From Chitinophagaceae bacterium (GTDB taxonomy: Bacteria; Bacteroidota; Bacteroidia; Chitinophagales; Chitinophagaceae), in assembly GCA_027486835.1 (NCBI GenBank), contig JAIXOJ010000145.1, positions 1 through 59,180 on the forward strand: a stretch of 59,180 nt of DNA, given 5' to 3'. Positions within the stretch are counted from its first letter, which is position 1. The number at the start of each line of letters is the position of its first letter. Position numbers and translations under genes: made by a program. The notes beneath the pieces are model-generated. The model was given only the letters and a program-made list of their open reading frames with translations. It had not been told where the DNA came from and searched no databases. This document shows, piece by piece, positions 29,198 through 38,342 of the stretch.

Positions 29198-29236
29198 AAA
29201 AAGGGTTACAGAGAAAATCTCTGCAACCCATTTTTT
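29198..29236 (-). terminator. Bidirectional hairpin terminator after the M12B protease gene
   Basis: GGGTT-A-CAGAGA-AAA-TCTCTG-C-AACCC forms a stem with one mismatch and has T-rich sequence on both sides (TTTTT on the minus strand, TTTTTTG on the plus). It lies 20 nt after the protease stop. Confidence 0.8.
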
Positions 29237-29256
29237 GTTTGAATTTCAATAAACAA

Positions 29257-32200
29257 TTACTGAATAATCAATTGTTTATTAATTACACTAGTGGAGGTAA
29301 TGATTCTTACACTGTAAGTTCCTGGAGTATATTTACTAACAGGGAAAGTTATAGTGTTGGTGTTGGGTTTTGCCGTAAATATCAATTTCCCATTAACCCC
29401 AAACAGTTGAATTTGATCCATTTTATTAGGGGATTTAATCAATACTACATTTTTCGCAGGGTTAGGGAACAATGATATTTCTGCTGAAGATTCAAATGTG
29501 AAGCTAATTATGTTTGTATATGTAAATGCCCCGTTTACATCAGTTTGTTTGACTCTGTAATAAACTACACCAGTTTTTGAGGAAGCATCTGTGAAGAAAT
29601 AGTCATTAACTGTTTTGCTGCTTTTTGCACCTTCAATCAAACCAATACTTTCAAAATGTACTCCGTCGTTGCTTCTCTCCACGCTATACTTTTTGTTGTT
29701 GATTTCGTTGGCAGTTTGCCATTTTAACTGCACGCTATTGTTCTCAAGCTTAACACCAGTGAATTTAAGCCAATCAACTGGCAAAGGAATAAGGGCTGAC
29801 CTACAGATTTGTACACCCCATGTGGTTACAGAACCTCCATTTCCAACGTACTGATCGAATATGCGTAATCTCCATTGACCAACTGGTGATTCTCCGTTAA
29901 AAATTGATAATGACTCCGCTGGTTTTACCGTTTCAGGAGTAGATGAATTACAAGTAATACCGGAGAGAGTGGCATCATCGTCAAATGAAAGATTAAAAAT
30001 CTGTGCACTATCACAAACATCAGATGCTAGTAAAGCAATTGTACCTTTTGGACTTACCAAGCTTATACGCAAATCGCTAAATGAGCTGTGCTGAATCTTT
30101 AATCCTACAACATTTATATCCGTAATCACACCAGTTGAATCTACTGGTTCTACTAAACTTAAATTGATGGTAGCTGAAGTGGTGGGTGAAATGGTAGATG
30201 GTGCGCCGGTTTTTGTTAACGTATTGCAACGTTTAGCGCCCGTTTTAAACCTAATAGGCGTAGAATATTGACCAACAATACCCCCACAAAGGTTTGAAAC
30301 TGGTCTAATTTTCCAATAATAATCTTCAGATTCAAGCAATGCCATACTTGACGTATGAAATGTATCTGGAACAGAAGCAGTATAAACTGTATTGGTAAAT
30401 AATGAGTCTGTTGCAACGGCTAAATCATAACTATTAGCATTGGAATTGTACCCCCAAGAAAATAATGGATTTACTATTTGGCCAATTGATTTTGCTGCTG
30501 GAGAAACGCCATTTGTAGTAAACGATGTAAGCGCAACAATTTTAAACGATAAAGTTCTAGTTTGTGTACTCGTATCACCAACAGCGGTGATTGTAAAGCT
30601 GTAAGTACCAGGAACTAATGCTCCAGTATTGTCAAGTGTTACTACAGTTGAATCATTTGGAAGAATTCCATTTTTACTAAAACTTGCCGTAGTTGCCCCT
30701 GGCAAACCTGATGCACTAAAGTTAACTGGAGATGAAAAAGAACCTACAGCACCCACATTAATTACAAAAGAAGGGTTGCCTCCAGCACAAACAGATTTTT
30801 GGGCTGGATAATTGAGTGCATAATTTGTAGTTAATGGTGTTCTGATGGTAAAGTTAATGTTTGATATATCAAAAAACACATTGCCCAATGCCCTAATCCT
30901 AATTCTAGCTTTCGAAGTCGTATTGTTAGGTACTAATACCCCTGCTGAACCAGAATTTGGAGTGCTATCTTTTAATACTATTGGATAAGTTAATCCACCA
31001 TCGGTTGATAGTTCTATGGCCACAGCACTACACCTAATTGGTGACAAATCAGTGTTGCTTACGTTCCATGTTACGTTGCGGTATTCTCCCACATTCCATA
31101 CAACAGCAGCATTAGGATAAGTTACCGAAAATGGATTGGTTGTATTAATTACGTTTACGTTCATTACATCATAACAAACACCGCCGCCATTATTTTTATT
31201 ATCTCGAGCTGTTAACCTAAATTCTAAAACTCTTGCATAGCTAGGCAACAACTCCCCAATGGTAGTTTTATTTGCAATGATGTCAGCCAGCTTAGGAAAT
31301 GTTCTGCTTTGAGATGTTACTGGTGAAAAAGAACGAAAAATAGGGGCATTGCCAGTTGGTGCATTCCAGTTGGAGAAAGTTCCACCTGTGTTGGTTTGTT
31401 CCCATGCGTAAGTAAGTGCGTCACCGTCAGGATCGGAGGCAGAACCTGTGAGGGTGAATGCAGTTTTGTAAGGAATGTAAAAATCTTTTCCTGCATTTAC
31501 AACTGGAGGTTGATTACCTGTAGCAGTTATCACCGCACAGCTATTACCGTTACTAAGGTTTGAGTAGTTTATGATTTGATCAAAACTAATAGCATGGAAC
31601 ATGGCATCACTATTTGCCTGTAAGTCGTTTTGTGTATTGCAAATGCCCGCGTAAGCCATAATGGTGGTACCGCTCCCAGGCTCTGCGTTGGTATTGGTAG
31701 AACCATTCCCGCTACAGCTTCCTGTGTTTGCATTAAACGTATGTTCACCACCAAATTGATGTCCCATTTCGTGCGCTACATAATCTACATCATATGCATC
31801 ACCAACTGGGCTAGGACTGCCCGTAATTCCTCTTGCTTTATTTCCTGCTTTACAAACACAACCTAATTGGGCTAAACCACCACCACCTGTGGAAAAGGTA
31901 TGACCAATGTCGAAGTTGGCTTCCCCAATTAAATTGGCAATATTTGTTTGACTCTCATTAATAAGTGTGCTGGCAGTGTTATTTCCAGCAAATGGATCGG
32001 TGTTTGCATTTGTGAAAACAACCAAGTCATTATTAGCAACTAACTGTAAGCGAATTGCAACCTCTTTTTCATAAATTCCAGTAACCCTATTCATACTGGT
32101 CACAATGGCAGATAATGTTTGAGCTTTTGTTGGGCTAGCTACACCTGTTGCAGCAACTGCATATTCCCCAGTACAAGCCACCGCTGCTCTATACGTTCTT

Positions 32201-32826
32201 AACTGATTACCAATACATTTAGCAACAGGGGGTTTTGCCTGGGGAGTAGATGTTCCACTATTTGCGCTGTTGATATCTTGAATGAGACCTTCCTCGAACA
32301 GTTCGTTTTTTTTTAAATCTTTTTTATAGTAGGAGAGGTAAATAGTTTGGTTGTTTTTATAAGCTGGATCAATGAAATAATGACCTCTATTATTATCTAA
32401 CACCATTGCATGGAAACCCAGTTCTGTATAATCAAGTCTTATAGCAACCGTAGGATCTTCTACACCCTGACCACCATAAGTTTTGATGGAAGGAAATTTA
32501 TCTGCCAATGCAGGAGCCATTGTTTGAACTGCTTGAACCCTAAAGGTTGCTAATCCGCCATCTGGAGTAGGTAACGTAATCAACAAAGGCTTTGCTTTTG
32601 CATTTTGTGTAAATTCTTGTGGAGCTGATGCCAAAGCTGATTTCATCTGCAAAGTATCTAATTGCATCAGATGGTAATTTTCAGGCTTAATGCGCAACGA
32701 TGACGCTTCAGGGCGAAGTGCTGATTTTTGTGGAGTAGTCCAACAGTTAACAACCTTCTGTGCTTGTGCAGAAACGGTATTTGCACAAATAAATAGGGTA
32801 ACAAATAGAATCGAAAATAGCCTCAT
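29257..32826 (-). CDS. Reprolysin-like (M12B) metalloprotease with P-domain and T9SS domain
   Basis: The 1189-residue secreted zinc protease has a signal peptide (MRLFSILFVTLFICANTVSAQ), an N-terminal propeptide region (about 22-200), and a metzincin catalytic domain with HEMGHQFGGEH at about 351-361, i.e. HExxHxxGxxH with three His ligands and the catalytic Glu. Ig/Fn3-like modules follow (about 440-860), then a proprotein-convertase P-domain (about 865-1015, with GESPVGQWRLRIFDQYVGNGG), an Fn3-like module and a C-terminal T9SS type A domain (LFPNPAKN to the end). The likely role is extracellular protein degradation. It is monocistronic. Confidence 0.9.
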   Translation of the reverse strand: MRLFSILFVTLFICANTVSAQAQKVVNCWTTPQKSALRPEASSLRIKPENYHLMQLDTLQMKSALASAPQEFTQNAKAKPLLITLPTPDGGLATFRVQAVQTMAPALADKFPSIKTYGGQGVEDPTVAIRLDYTELGFHAMVLDNNRGHYFIDPAYKNNQTIYLSYYKKDLKKNELFEEGLIQDINSANSGTSTPQAKPPVAKCIGNQLRTYRAAVACTGEYAVAATGVASPTKAQTLSAIVTSMNRVTGIYEKEVAIRLQLVANNDLVVFTNANTDPFAGNNTASTLINESQTNIANLIGEANFDIGHTFSTGGGGLAQLGCVCKAGNKARGITGSPSPVGDAYDVDYVAHEMGHQFGGEHTFNANTGSCSGNGSTNTNAEPGSGTTIMAYAGICNTQNDLQANSDAMFHAISFDQIINYSNLSNGNSCAVITATGNQPPVVNAGKDFYIPYKTAFTLTGSASDPDGDALTYAWEQTNTGGTFSNWNAPTGNAPIFRSFSPVTSQSRTFPKLADIIANKTTIGELLPSYARVLEFRLTARDNKNNGGGVCYDVMNVNVINTTNPFSVTYPNAAVVWNVGEYRNVTWNVSNTDLSPIRCSAVAIELSTDGGLTYPIVLKDSTPNSGSAGVLVPNNTTSKARIRIRALGNVFFDISNINFTIRTPLTTNYALNYPAQKSVCAGGNPSFVINVGAVGSFSSPVNFSASGLPGATTASFSKNGILPNDSTVVTLDNTGALVPGTYSFTITAVGDTSTQTRTLSFKIVALTSFTTNGVSPAAKSIGQIVNPLFSWGYNSNANSYDLAVATDSLFTNTVYTASVPDTFHTSSMALLESEDYYWKIRPVSNLCGGIVGQYSTPIRFKTGAKRCNTLTKTGAPSTISPTTSATINLSLVEPVDSTGVITDINVVGLKIQHSSFSDLRISLVSPKGTIALLASDVCDSAQIFNLSFDDDATLSGITCNSSTPETVKPAESLSIFNGESPVGQWRLRIFDQYVGNGGSVTTWGVQICRSALIPLPVDWLKFTGVKLENNSVQLKWQTANEINNKKYSVERSNDGVHFESIGLIEGAKSSKTVNDYFFTDASSKTGVVYYRVKQTDVNGAFTYTNIISFTFESSAEISLFPNPAKNVVLIKSPNKMDQIQLFGVNGKLIFTAKPNTNTITFPVSKYTPGTYSVRIITSTSVINKQLIIQ

Positions 32827-32849
32827 GAGCTGTTGATTTGTTAAGGTTA

Positions 32850-32887
32850 TAAAAAAAGAAAAGCATACCCAAGCTAATAGGTATGCT
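32850..32887 (-). terminator. Terminator after the E1 alpha/beta gene
   Basis: AGCATACC and GGTATGCT form an 8-bp perfect stem around a 10-nt loop; on the minus strand this is followed by TTTTCTTTTTTT. It lies between the E1 stop (32942) and the next gene's start (32826). Confidence 0.8.
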
Positions 32888-32941
32888 CACAAATAAAAGT
32901 ATAAAACAGTGATTAACAATGAAGATTAGGTGAAAATGGCA

Positions 32942-35008
32942 CTAATAGTTTAAAAGCTTATCTAAACGCTTGATCACTTTATCCACAGTTGGCAGCATTG
33001 CCGCTTCCAAAATGAGGTTTGTGGGAACTGCAGGAAGGTTAAGTGCACCTATTACTTCTACCTTGGCATCCAGAAAATGATAACAGCTACTAGATATTCT
33101 ATGTGATAAAGATTCAGCAAAGGAGTTATTTAATTGCTCCTCACTAAGCACGATTACTTTACCATGTTTGGTAACTGTTTCAAACACTAACTCTTCGTCA
33201 AGCGGGAATAATGTTCTTAAATCAACAATTTCCACTTTTCCTGGATATTTTTTAGCGGCTGCCTTTGCCCAATAAATCCCCATTCCATAAGTAATGATAC
33301 ATACGGAATCACCCTTTTTTATATGCTCTGGGTCGGCAGCTAAGCTGATGCTTGCTTTTCCTAATGGGAAAATATAATCGCGACTGGGTTCAATAGTTTT
33401 GGCTTCTTCTGTGCCAAACATTTTACTCCAGTATAAACCCTTATGTTCCAACATTACCACGGGATTGGGGTCGTAAAACGCCGCTTTCATTAATCCTTTC
33501 ATATCAGCAGCATTGGAAGGATAAGCTACCTTAAGTCCTTTAATGGAGAGCAAAGTACTTTCCACACTACCACTATGGTAAGGTCCGCCGCCGCCATATG
33601 CACCTACTGGTACTCTTAACACCATGCCCACTGGAAATTTTCCATTGGTTAAATAACTTGATTTGGATACTTCGCTTACTAACTGGCTAAAACCTGGGTA
33701 GATATAATCTCCATACTGCACTTCAACGATTGGTTTTACCCCAATGGCAGACATACCTACTGTGCTACCTACGATATAGGCTTCTTGAATAGCGGTATTA
33801 AACACACGCTTATCCCCAAATTTTTCAGCCAAATTGGCCGTTTCTCTAAATATACCTCCAAGCCTTCTACCCACATCTTGACCATAAAGGATGGCTTCGC
33901 TATGGTCTTCCATAATTTCTTCGATGGCATGTAAGGCAGCATCTACCATCACTACTTTTTCACCCGTCTTCGGGCTTCTAGTGCCTTTTTCTTCGGTCAC
34001 TTTGGTGGGGGCAAACACGTGGTCTTCCACGCTGTGCGCCTCAGGTTCCGCCGCTTCTACTGCTTTGGCAAATGATTCGGACACGATTCGTTGTGTGTCG
34101 GACTCTACTTCGTTAATATCGTGTTCATTAAACCCTGCACTGTTGAGCAAAACCCTCATTTTGGGTAAAGGGTCGTACAACCCATGACGCAACAAATCTT
34201 CCCGATCACGATAAAACTCACGGCGGATGGTGTTACTATGGTTCCCCAATAACGGCACACGGGCATGAACCAGCACCGGTTTTCTTTCTACTCTGGCATA
34301 AGCGGCTGCTTGTTGCATGGTTTCGAAACTGCGCATAAAATCGCTACCATCACATTGCAAACGGTGCAGCCCTTTAAAGCCTGCGGCATATTCATAAGCC
34401 GTGGAGGTTCTTGTTTCCTCGGCGGTAGCACTGGTTCCCCATTGGTTATCCTGTACTAAATATATTATTGGTAGTTGTTTTAAAACAGCAAATTGTAATG
34501 CTTCACTTACTTCTCCCTCGGTAACACTACCATCGCCCATGGAACACATTACAATGGGGCATTCTCCATTTTCGCCTTTTCTAAGCAAAGCAGAATGGGT
34601 ATCACAAAGAAATTTCAATCCATGAGCCAACCCTGTGGCTGGTATTGCCTGCATACCTGTAGCACTACTTTGGTGAATGATGGAGGCACGAATACCATCT
34701 TTATTGTTGGGATGGCAATAATAGGAGCGACCAGCGGAAAAGGGGTCATCTTTTTTAGCCAATAATTGCAACATCAATTCCAATTCGGTAAAGCCTAGGG
34801 ATAGCAACATGCTGTCATCTCTGTAATACGGGCTTACCCAATCGCAAGACTGTAGTTGAAGACCGGCTGCAATTTGGATGGCTTCATGTCCACGGGAGGT
34901 GGAATGCTCATACTTGCAGGTTTGTCGGTTAGCCTCAAACGTATCGCCCATGGCTTTTGCCGTGACCATTAGCCGGTAGGCTTTTAACAATGTATCTCGG
35001 GTTAGCAT
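32942..35008 (-). CDS. Fused 2-oxoacid (branched-chain/pyruvate-type) dehydrogenase E1 alpha/beta
   Basis: The 688-residue protein fuses an E1 alpha-like TPP-binding part (about 1-330, with GDG at 158-160 starting the GDGSVTEGEVSEALQ motif and a following QDN) to an E1 beta-like part (about 360-688, with ILYGQDVGRRLGGIFRET, the PFYHSG-like GPYHSGSVES and the C-terminal transketolase domain). Such fusions occur in Bacteroidota and are usually assigned to the branched-chain 2-oxoacid dehydrogenase complex, though pyruvate is possible. It decarboxylates 2-oxoacids and passes the acyl group to lipoylated E2, which is not encoded nearby. It starts 53 bp after the FAH-family gene, probably cotranscribed. 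Confidence 0.9.
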   Translation of the reverse strand: MLTRDTLLKAYRLMVTAKAMGDTFEANRQTCKYEHSTSRGHEAIQIAAGLQLQSCDWVSPYYRDDSMLLSLGFTELELMLQLLAKKDDPFSAGRSYYCHPNNKDGIRASIIHQSSATGMQAIPATGLAHGLKFLCDTHSALLRKGENGECPIVMCSMGDGSVTEGEVSEALQFAVLKQLPIIYLVQDNQWGTSATAEETRTSTAYEYAAGFKGLHRLQCDGSDFMRSFETMQQAAAYARVERKPVLVHARVPLLGNHSNTIRREFYRDREDLLRHGLYDPLPKMRVLLNSAGFNEHDINEVESDTQRIVSESFAKAVEAAEPEAHSVEDHVFAPTKVTEEKGTRSPKTGEKVVMVDAALHAIEEIMEDHSEAILYGQDVGRRLGGIFRETANLAEKFGDKRVFNTAIQEAYIVGSTVGMSAIGVKPIVEVQYGDYIYPGFSQLVSEVSKSSYLTNGKFPVGMVLRVPVGAYGGGGPYHSGSVESTLLSIKGLKVAYPSNAADMKGLMKAAFYDPNPVVMLEHKGLYWSKMFGTEEAKTIEPSRDYIFPLGKASISLAADPEHIKKGDSVCIITYGMGIYWAKAAAKKYPGKVEIVDLRTLFPLDEELVFETVTKHGKVIVLSEEQLNNSFAESLSHRISSSCYHFLDAKVEVIGALNLPAVPTNLILEAAMLPTVDKVIKRLDKLLNY

Positions 35009-35061
35009 GAATGAAAAAGATTTAGGTTCAAAAAATGATTTAATTGACTTTTGATAATTGA

Positions 35062-35676
35062 TTATTTTATGTCTAAGACGAACACACTGGTTGCTGCAAT
35101 AAACCCTTCGAGCTTATCGCCGGGCAGGCACTCCCCCACTCCTGCTGGAGTACCTGTGAAAATGACATCACCGATATTGATAGAGAAGTATTGGGAAATA
35201 TTAGCGATTACCTGACTAAATGAAAACAGCATATCCTTGGTGTTGCCTTCTTGAACCACCTTTTCGTTTTGTGTTAAGGAAAAGATGATGGAACTGACCG
35301 TAGTATCAGCATCTGCAAATGGTAGCCATTTACCAATGACTGCGGAGTTGTCCCAAGCTTTGGCTTTTTCCCATGGAAGTCCTTGTGCTTTGAGGTCGCG
35401 CTGGATGTCCCTAGCGGTAAAATCTATTCCTAAAGAGAAAGCGTTATAGTATTTGTGAGCATATTTTTCGTTGATAAAGCGTCCATTTTTTGAAATGCGC
35501 AGCACCACCTCGGCTTCGTAATGAAGCTCGTTAGAAAAATTGGGGTAATAGAATGGTGTTTGGGGCTGCAAGAGCGCACTCTTGGGCTTCATAAATATCA
35601 CAGGCTCGCTGGGCACCTCGTTTCCGAGTTCCTTAGCGTGGTCTGCATAATTCCGGCCTACACAAAAAATCTTCAT
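35062..35676 (-). CDS. Fumarylacetoacetate hydrolase (FAH) family protein
   Basis: The 204-residue short-form FAH fold protein begins MKIFCVGRNYADHAKELG. Metal ligands are visible in HYEAEVVLRI (two Glu) and LGIDFTARD (Asp), with the substrate loop FTGTPAGVG near the C-terminus. Short family members act as oxaloacetate decarboxylases, acylpyruvases or oxaloacetate tautomerases; sequence alone does not choose between them. It lies between pth and the E1 gene, all on the minus strand. Confidence 0.88.
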   Translation of the reverse strand: MKIFCVGRNYADHAKELGNEVPSEPVIFMKPKSALLQPQTPFYYPNFSNELHYEAEVVLRISKNGRFINEKYAHKYYNAFSLGIDFTARDIQRDLKAQGLPWEKAKAWDNSAVIGKWLPFADADTTVSSIIFSLTQNEKVVQEGNTKDMLFSFSQVIANISQYFSINIGDVIFTGTPAGVGECLPGDKLEGFIAATSVFVLDIK

Positions 35677-35798
35677 GATAAGTTATTAAAATAGTAACCA
35701 TATAGCAGCCTATTTTAGAGAAAAGCCCTAACGCAATTCGTCCAAAACCCGCTACATAAATCGTATTCAACTATATAATAACTGTTTGAGTAGGCGAT

Positions 35799-36377
35799 TT
35801 ATTGTGTAAACACCAAATTATTTATGAAATTCATGGTTTTTTCTAGCCCAATGGCGGCAAATTGCTCAATTACCTCAGTTGACTTGCTTATTTTTTGCCT
35901 AACGATTGGTTTTTCCTCGGGCAGCCATTTTCCTAGCACAAAGGGTACTTGCATGCCTTTGGGAAAATTGTTGCCAATGCCAAATCGTAGTTTGGGATAC
36001 TTATCATTACCTAATACTGCTTGAATGTCTTTTAGCCCATTATGGCCTGCATCGGTGCCTGAACCCCTAAGGCGGAGTTTATTGAGCGGCAATGCCAAAT
36101 CATCCACAATGGTGAGGGTGTTTTCAATGTCTATTTTTTCCTTGTCTAGCCAATATTTAAAGGCACGACCGCTGAGGTTCATGTAGGTAGTGGGCTTGAT
36201 GCAAATAAAGGTTTTGCCCTTCCATTTTACCTCGGCCTTATAGGCCAAACGATCTAATTGGAAGAAGGCGCTGTTTTTTGCCACAAACGCATCCAACACA
36301 TCAAAACCGATGTTGTGACGTGTTTGATCGTACTCTGCACCAATATTTCCCAACCCAACCACTAAAAACTTGCTCAT
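35799..36377 (-). CDS. pth: Peptidyl-tRNA hydrolase
   Basis: The 192-residue enzyme releases peptides from prematurely dissociated peptidyl-tRNA. Catalytic and binding residues match the E. coli pattern: N11 and H21 (GLGNIGAEYDQTRHNIGF), N67 (PTTYMNLSG), D92/D93 and N113 (GTDAGHNGLKDI). I place the start at 36375-36377 (MSKFLVVGLGN); the frame is open further upstream to 36629 but that part has no family similarity. It lies 122 bp upstream of the FAH gene. Confidence 0.95.
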   Translation of the reverse strand: MSKFLVVGLGNIGAEYDQTRHNIGFDVLDAFVAKNSAFFQLDRLAYKAEVKWKGKTFICIKPTTYMNLSGRAFKYWLDKEKIDIENTLTIVDDLALPLNKLRLRGSGTDAGHNGLKDIQAVLGNDKYPKLRFGIGNNFPKGMQVPFVLGKWLPEEKPIVRQKISKSTEVIEQFAAIGLEKTMNFINNLVFTQ

Positions 36378-36690
36378 GCGCCAAATGTATAGTAAATGTG
36401 TATTTGGGGTAAGGGGTAATCCCTTGATAGCCGCAACGATGTTTAGCAATAAAGAACTACCTAATTTTTTGTACCCCCAACCCAACAGTGGATGAATATG
36501 AATAGCTGCGGGTGAACCCTGTGGAGTTTTATAGGAGGGGTTAGGCTTTAAGCACAAGGGATGGTGACGACATAAGTTCTGCACAGCCTCCTCTGTATCC
36601 AATTCTTTTTCACACCTATTACCTAACACTTTCTACTTTCTACTCAATTAGGGTACGTTATCCATTCGATAGCCTGCGTTAATTTTTTAT
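36378..36690. other. Upstream region of pth
   Basis: The in-frame extension of pth to 36629 is not counted as coding. There is no other gene here; the operator-like array begins at 36691. Confidence 0.45.
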
Positions 36691-36812
36691 TTGCAGCTAT
36701 AAATGTGCAGCTATATTTATTGCTGCAAAAAGATTGCTGCACTTTTTATAAGCACAAAAATTGCAGCAATAAATTTGCAGCTATTATTTTTGCTGCAAAT
36801 TAATTGCTGCAA
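36691..36812 (+). promoter_or_regulatory. Operator-like array: eight TTGCAGC half-sites in two 70-bp-spaced palindromic blocks
   Basis: Seven-base half-sites (TTGCAGC, once GTGCAGC; reverse GCTGCAA, once GCTGCAC) start at 36691(+), 36705(+), 36722(-), 36736(-), 36761(+), 36775(+), 36792(-) and 36806(-). The spacing is 14, 17, 14, 25, 14, 17, 14, so the block F-F-R-R occurs twice with a 70-bp period; the two blocks are highly similar over their length. The extended half-site reads TTGCAGCWAT. The last site ends 12 bp before the ATG of the HTH gene at 36825, which suggests autoregulation by that protein. No similar array occurs elsewhere in the window. Confidence 0.75.
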
Positions 36813-36824
36813 ATATTTTTTTGA

Positions 36825-37388
36825 ATGATTAGATCGAGAAAGAATGAAACCAGCGTTGCAGATTTAAGGCAACAATATGGATTAACACAACAAGAATTGG
36901 CACTGTTGCTCGGTGTGGCGAGGTCGCAAATGGGGCTGATGGAACAAGGAAAACGTAGATGGCCCACCGGCACCACGGTAAAGCAAATAGCCCTTGAGCC
37001 GCAGTTGCTGCCAACCATATCGGTTCATCTGCAAAGCAGCATAGATGCGGTTCAACAACAAACCCAGTCTGCTTGGGAGCAACAGCAAATATTGGCCGCC
37101 CACAAAGAAGCAAGCGCATTAGCTGCACTCAAGCAAAAGCTTGCCGATTATAAAATCAAAGAGCAGCAAGCCATCAATGCACTGCGCCTTGCCGAGAAAA
37201 TGAAAACTGGATGGCAGGAACAAGATCAAGGGCAAGCGGCCAAAGACAAAATAATTTGGGATAATGTAGAAACCAGTGCATGGGTAAAACTGCGAGATTT
37301 TGGGAGAGGGCCTCAAGCCGCCCTTCAAGAAAAAATTGAAGTCATGGAAGCTTTTGTACATAAATGGATTGGAGGGGGCAGTCTGTGA
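36825..37388 (+). CDS. XRE-like helix-turn-helix protein with coiled-coil region
   Basis: The 187-residue cytoplasmic protein has an N-terminal HTH of the XRE type (about 10-60: VADLRQQYGLTQQELALLLG then VARSQMGLMEQGKRRWP), followed by a long helical, Gln/Ala/Lys-rich region (about 65-135) that may form a coiled coil, and a C-terminal segment ending in GGGSL. There is no enzymatic motif. The start ATG lies 12 bp after an array of eight inverted and direct half-sites, the layout expected of an autoregulated DNA-binding protein. It could be a transcription factor, or the DNA-binding part of an unrecognised mobile or toxin-antitoxin module; no partner gene is adjacent on the same strand. Confidence 0.75.
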   Translation: MIRSRKNETSVADLRQQYGLTQQELALLLGVARSQMGLMEQGKRRWPTGTTVKQIALEPQLLPTISVHLQSSIDAVQQQTQSAWEQQQILAAHKEASALAALKQKLADYKIKEQQAINALRLAEKMKTGWQEQDQGQAAKDKIIWDNVETSAWVKLRDFGRGPQAALQEKIEVMEAFVHKWIGGGSL

Positions 37389-37707
37389 AGGATGCTCAAT
37401 AATTATGGATAAGGTAAAAGCTCATCTGGGCGTAGTTTCCCAACTACGTCCGAGCGTCTGCCAAACTCACGTTTGGCGTTTTAATTACCAAGGTCTTAAA
37501 TAGCTTGGCAATCAATCCAATAGGGCATATCTCATAAACAGATAAATTGGATTTCCAAATCCCATTTCCAGACATTTTGGTTCGACTATTAAATTTGGCT
37601 TATGAATAAATCAACAGCAATATTGCAATAATTGGGCTTTGGTTATTGGCTTACGGAATGCTAATTTCCCAACAACGCCAAGCCTATTTCGTTAGTGGCA
37701 ATTTTAT
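37389..37707. other. Intergenic region containing a double-hairpin repeat
   Basis: About 320 bp without a gene. Besides the paired hairpins at 37431-37477, it ends with CGTTAGTGGCAATTTTATATG immediately before the next gene, weakly reminiscent of gene-cassette or element boundaries, which I could not substantiate. Confidence 0.45.
37431..37477. repeat. REP-like double hairpin
   Basis: CGTAGTT-TCCC-AACTACG (37431-37448) and GCCAAAC-TCAC-GTTTGGC (37460-37477) are two perfect 7-bp stems with 4-nt loops, 11 nt apart. Such tandem short hairpins resemble REP/RAYT-type or other dispersed extragenic palindromes. It is single copy in this window. Confidence 0.65.
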
Positions 37708-38238
37708 ATGAAAGATTTTAGTGGCAAGTACAATTATTGGGTATTGATTTTAATGCTCCTTGGTTTGATTATTTTTCTGATTATTTTTTTGTTTTCTGTT
37801 GCAAACGCAATAACTATTAATGAGTTAACTGCAGAAATGGGAGTTAGAGTGATAAGAGGGTTCGGCTATATTTCTATTGTATTTTCATCGGCCTTTTTTG
37901 TCATTTCAATTTTCCAAGGCTTAAAACGAAGAAGGTTCAATTTGTTTATTAAAAACGAAGAGCTGATTTTAAAAAATATTTTCACGGGACAGGAGGATTT
38001 TTTTAAATTCGAAAAGGTAAAAGGGTATAGTACCTCAGACATTCTAACACAGAGCAAAACATACCATGTTGTAATCATATACACTGAAAATGGTAGCACA
38101 TATGAGTTTCCAAAGTTCATGTTGAGAAATTTTAAGGAACTTAAGAAAGCTTTTAAAATAGCTGGATTTGAATATTTAGGTCATGAGCCATATACTTTAG
38201 GCTGGTATGGGAAAAGAAGAAAGGCTAAGTTTCTTTAA
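37708..38238 (+). CDS. Membrane protein with PH/YcxB-like domain
   Basis: The 176-residue protein has two N-terminal membrane segments (about 11-33 and 53-70) followed by a soluble beta-rich domain (LFIKNEELILKNIFTG, then FEKVKGYSTSDI, YHVVIIYTENGSTYEFPKF) and a C-terminal helix, a layout seen in bacterial PH-like and YcxB-like proteins. The function of these is generally unknown. It stands alone, preceded by a repeat-bearing intergenic region. Confidence 0.65.
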   Translation: MKDFSGKYNYWVLILMLLGLIIFLIIFLFSVANAITINELTAEMGVRVIRGFGYISIVFSSAFFVISIFQGLKRRRFNLFIKNEELILKNIFTGQEDFFKFEKVKGYSTSDILTQSKTYHVVIIYTENGSTYEFPKFMLRNFKELKKAFKIAGFEYLGHEPYTLGWYGKRRKAKFL

Positions 38239-38342
38239 AACTGCTTAAAATAAAAATATTTAAAATTGCAGAACGCTAATAGGCCAAATGTTCCCCAGAA
38301 CTTGTCCCGAGCTATAGCAAGCTTGAAGCACGTACAATTCGC

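Noticed and set aside
28889-29242. 117-codon plus-strand frame overlapping the rpoC start
   Set aside because: Composed of low-complexity AT-rich codons across the rpoC leader and a terminator; no homology features visible.
36378-36629. 84-residue N-terminal extension of pth
   Set aside because: The family begins at MSKFLVVGLGN, and the extension has no conserved features.
37650-38320. Integron gene cassette around the PH-like membrane protein
   Set aside because: CGTTAGTGGC before the gene and AACGCTAATAGGCC after it hint at attC-like ends, but they do not fit the RYYYAAC/GTTRRRY rules and no integrase is present.
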